Below are positions 1 through 6,800 of a stretch of 8,907 nt of DNA, piece by piece. The first letter of the stretch is position 1. Every line of letters begins with the position of its first letter. The translations under genes and the position numbers were made by a program. The notes under the pieces are model-generated. The model worked only from the letters and a program-made list of their open reading frames with translations, was not told where the DNA came from and did not search any database. This DNA is from Anaerolineae bacterium. GTDB lineage: Bacteria; Chloroflexota; Anaerolineae; 4572-78; J111. The stretch is taken from contig JAGRBY010000277.1 in the NCBI GenBank assembly GCA_020433835.1, positions 1 to 8,907 of the forward strand. The letters run 5' to 3'.

Positions 1-1389
1 GCCAACCACCTGACCCGCTGCCCAAAGTGGCACACTGGCCAAGGTTTGAATTCTGGCCTGAATGGATGGGGCCAAACGTTTTGTAGGGTACTCAGAGGCG
101 TCAATCACAACCGGCTGTTTCTTCGCTACGGCCTGGCCGGAAATCCCCTCGCTCACCTTGAGACGCTGAACCGATTTAATGAATTCGTCCGGATGACCAT
201 AATGCACAGCCAATAACAATGTTTCCTGCTTGGCATCCAGAAGATAGATACCACCCGTCTCGACATCCAGCGCCTCGAGCGTCGCCATCATCGCGCTATG
301 GAGCGTTTCTTCTAAATTTAGGGATTGGGAGGTTGCACGGTTAATGGTGTACAGCACAGAGAGATGACGATTCTGACGGCGAGTTTCAGCATACAACCGC
401 GCCTGCTCTATGCCTATGGCCATCTGTCGTGCCAGGGTAAGCAGCAACTCCATCCCGGCAGAGTCGAAGCTGTCTGGGGTGGGCGTACCCAGATTCATCA
501 CCCCCAGCAGGCCGGTGCGCCCCACCAGCGGTACGCCAGCTATCGACTGGATGCGCTCCTGTTCCAGAAGCTCTTTCAGTTCCCCCGGATACTCCGTCAG
601 GTTGCCGATGATGATCGGCTCGCCCGTCTGGGCTACCCGCCCGGATACCCCTTCACCCGGCTTCACCCGGCTAGTAGCCCGAACGAACTTGTCACTTGTA
701 CCCCGATGCGCAACCAGGATCAGTTCGTTGGCCTCTTTATCGAGCAGCCGTATTGCGGCGAATTCGACGCCGGCTAAATGTAGCGCTTCATCCATAACCC
801 GAGTGATTATCTCGTCCTCGTCCATCGCCTCGGTGACAATGGTGGCCATCCTGTTTAGTACGGACAAATCGGTTATACGGCGTTGCAGCGTCTTCTCTAC
901 CCGTTTGCGCTCGGTGATGTCATGGACAACGGCCAGCCCCAGTGTTCCTGGTGCGGCCGGGATAGGGCTGAGTGCGATAGTGGCGAGGAAGTTGCTGCCA
1001 TCTTTATGCTGAGCGTACAATTCCAATCCTGTGTGCCCTGGGCGCAGACGCGGGGTAGCAAAATAGTCAGCCATGTGTTTAGCATGCCTGGCGCGGAGGC
1101 GTTCTGGTATGAGTGTTTTTACAGGCTGGCCGACTAACTCGGCGCGGGTATAGCCGAACAATGCTTCCGTCGGGGCGTTGACTGCCACAATCACGGCGCG
1201 ATTGTCCACGACCAGCGCAGCGTCGGGCAGCGCGGCCAGCCAATCGAGGGCAACGGTTTGTGGTTCGGACGAGGCTAAAGGGGTATCTTCGGCAACGGAA
1301 TCATTGTTGAATGGCGGGGGAAAGGCGTCGTTGGCGGGCAGCGTGGAAGTGTCCGGCTTTGTTTCGCGGGCGTTTTTTTTTGATGTCAT
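1..1389 (-). CDS. PAS-GAF-GAF sensor protein, N-terminal 463 residues (runs off the left edge)
   Basis: The minus strand is open from ATG at 1389 to position 1 with no stop, so the C-terminus and output domain lie outside the window. Residues 1-48 are polar and Pro/Ser/Thr-rich, probably disordered. A PAS domain covers about 50-165, with FGYTRAELVGQ near 78-88 and the typical PAS exit HDITERKR at 156-163. A first GAF domain follows (about 180-330, PGEGVSGRVAQTGEP near 244-258) and then a second (about 345 to the edge, VSEGISGQAVAKKQPVV near 412-428). No signal peptide or membrane segment is seen, so it is probably cytosolic. Proteins of this layout usually end in a histidine kinase, a GGDEF or a phosphatase domain; which one applies here cannot be told. 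The start is supported by AAGGGAG at 1399-1405, 9 nt upstream. The next in-frame ATG is at residue 106, inside the PAS domain. A run of nine A lies in codons 3-6. Confidence 0.9.
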   Translation of the reverse strand, partial: MTSKKNARETKPDTSTLPANDAFPPPFNNDSVAEDTPLASSEPQTVALDWLAALPDAALVVDNRAVIVAVNAPTEALFGYTRAELVGQPVKTLIPERLRARHAKHMADYFATPRLRPGHTGLELYAQHKDGSNFLATIALSPIPAAPGTLGLAVVHDITERKRVEKTLQRRITDLSVLNRMATIVTEAMDEDEIITRVMDEALHLAGVEFAAIRLLDKEANELILVAHRGTSDKFVRATSRVKPGEGVSGRVAQTGEPIIIGNLTEYPGELKELLEQERIQSIAGVPLVGRTGLLGVMNLGTPTPDSFDSAGMELLLTLARQMAIGIEQARLYAETRRQNRHLSVLYTINRATSQSLNLEETLHSAMMATLEALDVETGGIYLLDAKQETLLLAVHYGHPDEFIKSVQRLKVSEGISGQAVAKKQPVVIDASEYPTKRLAPSIQARIQTLASVPLWAAGQVVG

Positions 1390-1398
1390 ACACAATTA

Positions 1399-1405
1399 CT
1401 CCCTT
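1399..1405 (-). promoter_or_regulatory. Ribosome binding site of the PAS-GAF sensor gene
   Basis: On the minus strand the sequence AAGGGAG lies 9 nt before the ATG at 1389. It fixes the start of the sensor gene. Confidence 0.7.
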
Positions 1406-1456
1406 CGTCATTGGAGGGGATGGATATGGTCAATTGTGGAATGGGCGAGTATGGCT

Positions 1457-1494
1457 TCGACTTAATAGGCAGACTAAGATGACCATTAAGTCGA
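1457..1494. repeat. Perfect 10-bp inverted repeat with 18-nt spacer, upstream of the sensor gene
   Basis: TCGACTTAAT at 1457-1466 is matched exactly in reverse complement by ATTAAGTCGA at 1485-1494. The arms are 68-105 nt before the sensor start codon and downstream of the candidate TATAAT box at 1540-1545. It could therefore be a stem-loop in the 5' leader or a two-half-site operator. No U-tract follows on either strand, so it is not a standard terminator. Confidence 0.6.
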
Positions 1495-1539
1495 GCAGGA
1501 GAATCTGTACCAAAAAACCAAGCTATCCCCTTAGCCCCG

Positions 1540-1570
1540 ATTATAACTCCAAACTAACTGATTAGACCAA
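1540..1570 (-). promoter_or_regulatory. Candidate promoter of the PAS-GAF sensor gene
   Basis: Read on the minus strand there is an exact TATAAT (1545-1540). A weak -35 candidate, TTGGTC (1570-1565), is 19 bp upstream and matches the consensus at only three positions. Transcription from here would give a leader of about 140 nt containing the 10-bp inverted repeat at 1457-1494. The -10 box is good, but the poor -35 keeps confidence low. Confidence 0.35.
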
Positions 1571-1579
1571 CCACAAAAT

Positions 1580-1604
1580 CCCTTTTTGAAACAATAGGAA
1601 AGGG
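1580..1604 (-). terminator. Weak candidate terminator after the FtsK-like gene
   Basis: About 26 nt after the stop of the FtsK-like gene, the minus strand reads CCCTTT, a 13-nt loop, AAAGGG and then ATTTTG. A 6-bp stem followed by a short T stretch resembles a weak intrinsic terminator. Half of the stem is A-T pairs, so it may be inefficient and read-through into the sensor gene is possible. Confidence 0.25.
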
Positions 1605-1629
1605 TACCTCCAATTTACTTTAAACTATA

Positions 1630-2775
1630 TCAGCTTTTCCAAAAGTGAACTAGTTTGTTTCGTTCTTTCTCTGAAACATACACCCCCTGAATGCGCCGGA
1701 GTGAGTTGCTGTTTGGCGCTTTGTACAGCATATCCCCCTGGCCAATAAGATATTCCGCCCCACCTTGATCTAAAATGAGACGCGATTCGGCAGTATCGGT
1801 TACGCGGAAGGCAATGCGGGCAGGAAAGTTGGCTTTGAGCGTGCCGGATAGGGCGTCGGTGTCGGCGCGAGGGGTTGATAAAATCAGGTGGACACCGGCT
1901 CCGCGAGCGCGTTGTGCCATACGGGTAATGGTTTGTTCGACCGCCTTGGCCGAGGTCATAAGTAAGTCAAACACATTGTCGATAGCAACCACAATGTAAG
2001 GAATAGTCTGTTTTCTGGATCGTTTAAGCTGCTGGTTGTAACCGGCAATGTTGCGAACCTGAATATCAGCGAAGCTTTGGTAGCGCCGGTCGATGACCTT
2101 ATCAATGGTATTGAGCGTGTCGAGCGCCTGACTCGAACGTGTGACCACGGGGGCGAAAAGATGGGGTAGATCCGTATAGTCACGCAGCTCTATCGTTAGA
2201 GGATCGATCAGGAGAAACTGTAGCGCGTTGGGCGAATAAGTACATAGTAGACTGGCCAGGATAGCGTGCAGGCAAGTGCTTTTACCGGAGCCGGTTGTGC
2301 CGCCGATGAGCAAGTGCGGCAGCTCGGTCAGATCGATGACGACCGGCTCACCAACGAGGTCAAGCCCTAAGCCTACCTTTAAAAAACCGCCCATCTGCCG
2401 GAACGCTGTCGACTCCAGAATGGGGCGCAGCTTAACGGTAGTTTGCTGTCCACGGGGGTGAAGCACTAAAATACCCAGCGCCGGATTTTGGGGCGTAGGT
2501 TGAGCAATTTGAACGGTCGCACCGGACAAAGCAACGGCCAGATCTTGATCGAGATTTTTGATCTTTGACATTTGTACCGCCGACTCAGACGACAGGTTAT
2601 AGCGGGTCAGGCGAGGCCCTTGCTGCACCTGGTGGATTTTAACGTCATAGCCCAGTTCGGCCAGCACTTTTTCGATGAGCCGTTTTTGGCGCAGCACGTT
2701 GGCCTGATTGGCAGCCGGTTCGCGTTCTTCCAGGAGTGTGTCGATAGGTGGCGTTGGCCAGGGTTGGTTTGCCAT
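1630..2775 (-). CDS. Soluble FtsK/SpoIIIE-like DNA translocase motor with degenerate catalytic motifs
   Basis: This 381-residue protein matches only the motor (alpha plus beta) of FtsK/SpoIIIE. The alpha-like part is residues 30-130 (GPRLTRYNL at 53-61). The RecA-like part is 140-352, with an intact Walker A (GTTGSGKST, 159-167), a Walker B strand (IVVAID, 261-266) and the family signature DQGGAEYLIGQGDMLY at 336-351. The four-helix membrane domain, the linker and the C-terminal gamma winged helix of true FtsK are all absent, and no membrane segment is seen. Three normally conserved positions are changed: the Walker B glutamate is Asn267 (IDN rather than VDE), the motif usually ATQRP reads STPRA (300-304), and the lysine of the family's DPK motif is Leu192 or nearby (DPLTIEL). 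It probably binds ATP, but hydrolysis may be weak. The start is 11 nt after the stop of the NmrA-like gene and has no clear Shine-Dalgarno, suggesting translational coupling. It is unlikely to be the cell's division FtsK. Confidence 0.9.
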   Translation of the reverse strand: MANQPWPTPPIDTLLEEREPAANQANVLRQKRLIEKVLAELGYDVKIHQVQQGPRLTRYNLSSESAVQMSKIKNLDQDLAVALSGATVQIAQPTPQNPALGILVLHPRGQQTTVKLRPILESTAFRQMGGFLKVGLGLDLVGEPVVIDLTELPHLLIGGTTGSGKSTCLHAILASLLCTYSPNALQFLLIDPLTIELRDYTDLPHLFAPVVTRSSQALDTLNTIDKVIDRRYQSFADIQVRNIAGYNQQLKRSRKQTIPYIVVAIDNVFDLLMTSAKAVEQTITRMAQRARGAGVHLILSTPRADTDALSGTLKANFPARIAFRVTDTAESRLILDQGGAEYLIGQGDMLYKAPNSNSLRRIQGVYVSEKERNKLVHFWKS

Positions 2776-2786
2776 AGTTTACTGCA

Positions 2787-3650
2787 TCAGCGTTCTGCGC
2801 TCATGAGATGCGCTTCTAAAAATGTTCGTAAAGTGGTGGGAGGGCGTTCTAACAGCCAGCCCAGGACGTTGGCATTCGCTTCAAAGTTATAGTGCTCATA
2901 ATAGCGGAACATCTTTATCAATGTTTCGATTTGATACGTGCCCAAGCCCGCGTTCTTAGCGCCCTCTGTCCAGGCGTCAATAGAAATCTGTTGGGCCTCA
3001 ATCGGCTGGCCTAATACGGCGCTCAACGTCGCGGCGACCTCGTGTTGGCTGGGATTTTCCGGCCCGGCCAGTTCATACGTGGCACCGCTGTGGCCGGGTT
3101 CGGTGAGCACTTTGGCAGCCACATCGGCCACATCGTTGAGATCAACGACGCTAAGCCGGGTTTCGACCGGATAAGGCACGCGATAAACACCTTGCGATAC
3201 AATCGACTGCCAGCCGCCGAGGATATTTTGCATATAAGCTGCCGGCTGCAAAATAGTAAAATCTAAACCCGACGCAAACAGCATTTCTTCGACCCGCATT
3301 TTGTGCCAATGGTGGGGCATCGACTCAACTTGAGGGTGCAGCACGGAATGATACACAAAACGCTGTACTCCGGCTTGGCGGGCGGCAGCCGTAACTCGCT
3401 GACCGATAGCAATCTCATCCGGATGCATATTAGGGCAGATATGGTAGATGGCGTAACAGCCACGTGCTGCCTGGGTGAGATCGGCTTCGTTTTGTAAATC
3501 ACCGACAAAACCTTCTTGCGCTCCGATAACTTTTACCCGTTCGATGTAATCGGTGCGGTAAACAAAGGCCCGTACGGGGGTGCCTCGATTAGACAATACT
3601 TGAATGAGGGCCTGTCCTGTTTTGCCGGCGGCCCCGGTAACTAATATCAT
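2787..3650 (-). CDS. NmrA-like / atypical short-chain dehydrogenase family NAD(P)-binding protein
   Basis: The 287-residue protein starts with a Rossmann beta strand and the glycine motif GAAGKTG (residues 6-12), followed by the acidic VGDL at 49-52, as in atypical (extended-like) SDRs. The segment HHWHKMRVEEML (113-124) and the following GLDFTILQPAAYMQN (128-142) are typical of the NmrA / triphenylmethane-reductase / quinone-oxidoreductase-2 group. The classical SDR YxxxK pair is not present, as is usual in this group. Members bind NAD(P)(H) and act either as reductases on quinones or dyes, or as redox-state sensors; the substrate cannot be read from sequence. The length is normal for the family. 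Start ATG 3650 has GAGG at 3656-3659, 5 nt upstream. It is the first gene of a probable operon with the FtsK-like gene and is transcribed divergently from the cyclase gene. Confidence 0.9.
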   Translation of the reverse strand: MILVTGAAGKTGQALIQVLSNRGTPVRAFVYRTDYIERVKVIGAQEGFVGDLQNEADLTQAARGCYAIYHICPNMHPDEIAIGQRVTAAARQAGVQRFVYHSVLHPQVESMPHHWHKMRVEEMLFASGLDFTILQPAAYMQNILGGWQSIVSQGVYRVPYPVETRLSVVDLNDVADVAAKVLTEPGHSGATYELAGPENPSQHEVAATLSAVLGQPIEAQQISIDAWTEGAKNAGLGTYQIETLIKMFRYYEHYNFEANANVLGWLLERPPTTLRTFLEAHLMSAER

Positions 3651-3712
3651 AACAGCCTCGATGAAAATGGGGGTAGATACAATTAGTTGATTTTTGATGA
3701 TAGTAAGGCATC

Positions 3713-3742
3713 ATAATAAAGCAGTTTGTAGGAAAATACCAA
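3713..3742 (-). promoter_or_regulatory. Candidate promoter of the NmrA-like/FtsK-like operon
   Basis: On the minus strand TTGGTA (3742-3737, four of six matches to the -35 consensus) is followed after 18 bp by TATTAT (3718-3713, five of six matches to the -10). It would start transcription around 3706, leaving a leader of about 55 nt before ATG 3650. It lies back to back with the stronger cyclase promoter in the same 170-bp region. Confidence 0.4.
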
Positions 3743-3753
3743 CTTTTGACCTA

Positions 3754-3782
3754 TTGACATTTTGGCCCTATCCCCTGATAAT
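3754..3782 (+). promoter_or_regulatory. Sigma70-type promoter of the adenylate cyclase gene
   Basis: A perfect -35 box TTGACA (3754-3759), a 17-bp spacer and GATAAT (3777-3782, five of six) make this the best promoter in the window. The start point should lie near 3789. This makes the TTG at 3791 an unlikely start codon and favours ATG 3821 with a leader of about 30 nt. Confidence 0.75.
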
Positions 3783-3790
3783 CGGAGCAA

Positions 3791-3809
3791 TTGTTAAACC
3801 TGCTAACAA
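3791..3809. repeat. Inverted repeat at the predicted cyclase transcription start (operator or hairpin)
   Basis: TTGTTA (3791-3796) and TAACAA (3804-3809) are perfect reverse complements around a 7-nt spacer. The dyad sits at about +1 to +20 of the predicted transcript, a usual place for a repressor operator. As RNA, its 3' arm overlaps the first bases of the Shine-Dalgarno AAGGTG at 3808-3813. Confidence 0.5.
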
Positions 3810-3813
3810 GGTG
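3808..3813 (+). promoter_or_regulatory. Ribosome binding site that sets the cyclase start at 3821
   Basis: AAGGTG lies 7 nt before ATG 3821. The alternative in-frame TTG at 3791 has GGAG only 3 nt upstream and falls at the predicted transcription start, so ATG 3821 is preferred. Confidence 0.65.
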
Positions 3814-3820
3814 TTTGACC

Positions 3821-6800
3821 ATGACCTCACCTCAATTTTTGGAAAAACTGGCTGCCTACGTACCTATGCCGGTGGCACAAGCGATCTATCATCAACCGCA
3901 GCCGCTAACCGGCCCTAAATCGTGTCGTTATCCGGCTGCGGTTCTGTTTGCCGATATTTCCGGTTTTACGCGCCTTAGCGAGGTACTTAGTCGAACCGGC
4001 CCCACCGGTGCCGAGGAATTGACTCAACTCATTAACCAATATTTTACCCGTATGATTCGCATTGTACAGGATTATCACGGCCAGGTGGTTAAATTCTCCG
4101 GCGATGCCATGACCATCATCTTTCCGCTTGAAAGTTTCGATCTGGATGGAAGCGATTCGCTGGCAATAGCGGTACGTCGGGCCGGAGAGTGTGCGCTTGA
4201 AATGCAGGCTAAAATGAGCCACTTTGCCGATATCAAAATTTCGCAAGGGCGTGCCTCGCTGTCCATGAAGGTGGGGCTTGGCGTAGGCGAAATTTTAGAA
4301 TGCAGTATCGGCGGAGCGCTGGGACGGTGGGAGTATGTGATTGGCGGGCATCCGTTGGTTCAGGTGGGCGCAGCCGAGCACCATGCTCAGCCCGGCCAAA
4401 TTGTAGTCAGTGAGCAAGCCTGGGCTATCGCCCACCACTTTTTTAGCGGTGTCCCCATTGATGACGACGGCTTTGTGGTTCTCGAACGGGTTTTAGAGGT
4501 GCTGCCCAAAGTTCCGTCGATCCCCCTCGACTGGAGTAAAATTCCGCCGGAGCAGCATCTGCTGGCTGAAAAGGCAATGTTGTGTTACATCCCGGGAGCC
4601 ATCAAAGCCCGGCTCGATGAACAGGCAGAATGGCTGGCCGAACTGCGCCGCATTACGGTATTATTTATCGGCATCGGCGGTTTTGATTACGACTCGCGCG
4701 AGATAGGCCCCCGCTTACAAAATTTCCTTCAGGCTGCCCAAGAAGTGACCTATCGGTTTGAAGGATCGTTAGGCAAAATTGCCATCGATGATAAAGGCAC
4801 AGTCATGCTCATTCTGTTTGGTGCGCCGCCCTTCTTTCATGAAGACGATGCCACCCGGGCCGTCGCCTGTGCGTTGGGCTTGCAGGTTGTCGCCCAGGAG
4901 CGCCACCTGCGGATGTCGATTGGCATCACCGAAGGCTCGATTTTTGCCGGACCGGTTGGGGCACCCAACCATCGCGAATATACCGTTATCGGCAATACGG
5001 TTAACTTGGCCGCCCGGCTGATGGAATATGGCCGGGCCGGCTCGATTATTATCAGCCAGCGGGTCAAAACCAAAGCCGGGTCCCGATTTGTTGTTGAGGA
5101 TCTGGGCAATTTATCACTGCGCGGCAACAGCGTCCCGACCCCGGCTTATTTGGTTACCGGCGAGCGCGGCGTGCAGGACGAAATTTTCAATCGCTATCTA
5201 CTGCATGATGATCCGCTGGTGGGCCGTAAAGCGGAGCTGGAACACATGCGCCGAATTGCAGCCAAGGTACGTAAGGGCAATTTTCAACTGCTCTTTATCG
5301 AAGCCGATTTGGGGTTGGGCAAAAGCCGGTTGGCCGCCGAGTTGGTGCGCGAGTGGATGGTGGAGGGCGGTGTCGGCTATGGCAGCAAATGCGTAAGCTA
5401 TGGTCAGCAGGTGCCATACCAGGGATGGCGCGAAATTCTGGTGGCGATTTTCGGCCTGACGCCTTCTTCTTCAACGGAACAAAAAATAGCCCATCTCGTA
5501 ACCGGCTTGAAAGATCTGGTCGCGCCTGCGGAGCAGCCTGACTATTGGCTTGAGCGACTACCGCTGTTGGGCGATATATTAGGTATGAGCGTACCGGAAA
5601 GCCCGTTCACCCGCCATATTTCGGCCGAACTGCGCCGCGATAATACGTTTGCTCTGGTTGAGGCTATTTTGCGTCACCAGGCGGGTCGTCATGCCCTGCT
5701 CATTCTGCTAGAAGATATTCAGTGGGCTGATGATCTGTCGCTTAGTTTGGCCGCCTATTTGGCCCAAAATTTAATCGGCAGCGCGATTTTTATGGGGTTG
5801 CTTTATCGCCCGGAAGCCAATTTACAGAACCTATCGCCTGCCATAAACTCTCCTTATGCCCATTCGATGCGTCTCCATCCGCTATCCGATCAGGAAAGTA
5901 TCGACCTGGTTAGAATTTTGCTAAAAGGTCGATCGGTGCCACCCGAAGTGGAAGAGGTTATTTTAAGCAAAGGCCAGGGCAATCTCTTTTTTCTGCAAGA
6001 AATCACCAACCGTATTTTAGATGTGCTCGATAACCAGAAAAGACAGACCGATGACCTACTGGAAATGTTGAATTTGCCCGACACCATTCAGGAGGTTATT
6101 CTGGCCCGTTTCGACAGACTGTCGGAAGCTGAGAAACTGACGTTGAAGATCGCCTCGGTTATTGGTACCCATTTCCAACGGCTGCTGCTTTCTGAAGTGC
6201 ACCCCATGATCAACGCCCAATTTCGGCTGCCCGAACAGCTCGATCGCCTGGAGCACGAGAATCTGGTTCGGCTGGAGCAGCCGGCTCCCAAATGGGAGTA
6301 CGTCTTCCGCAGCGTCATCGCCCAAGAGGTGGTGTACGAAGGGCTTCTGTTAGCCCAGCGTCGCCAACTGCACAGTATTGTTGCCGAAGCCTTGGAGAAC
6401 ATCGCCCCGGACGAAGTTGAGCAGCTTGCCTTTCATTATAAACGCAGCGACAACTGGCAAAAAGCGCTCGAATACCTCAAAATTGCCAGCCAACGAGCGC
6501 GGCGCGAAAATGCCAATAACGCGGCCATCGGCTATTATTCCGAGATTTTGAGCTGCTTGCAAAATCTATCGACCGATATTGTCACCCCCGACTATTGGGA
6601 CACCCTTTTAGAGCGGGCCAAACTGTACAATTTAATCGGCTGGCGTGATGAAGAGTTGGAAGACTTGGGCACCCTGGGTATTATGGCCGAGGCGCTTAAC
6701 GATGATACCCGACGCGCACTGGCTGCCCGCCAGTGGGCGCGGCTATATGAAACCAGCGGCGACTACACATCGGCCCTGGAAATTAATGGGCGTTTTATCA

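Noticed and set aside
410..1012. A 200-codon open frame on the plus strand
   Set aside because: It lies fully opposite the PAS-GAF sensor gene, shows no recognisable domain and is rich in Ser/Arg, as expected from the antisense of a real coding frame.
2572..2892. Plus-strand open frame across the junction of the NmrA-like and FtsK-like genes
   Set aside because: It is antisense to two well-supported genes and has no ribosome binding site or recognisable domain.
3791..3820. TTG start adding ten residues to the cyclase
   Set aside because: It coincides with the predicted transcription start, has poorly spaced GGAG, and the added residues are not part of the cyclase domain. ATG 3821 has a better ribosome binding site.
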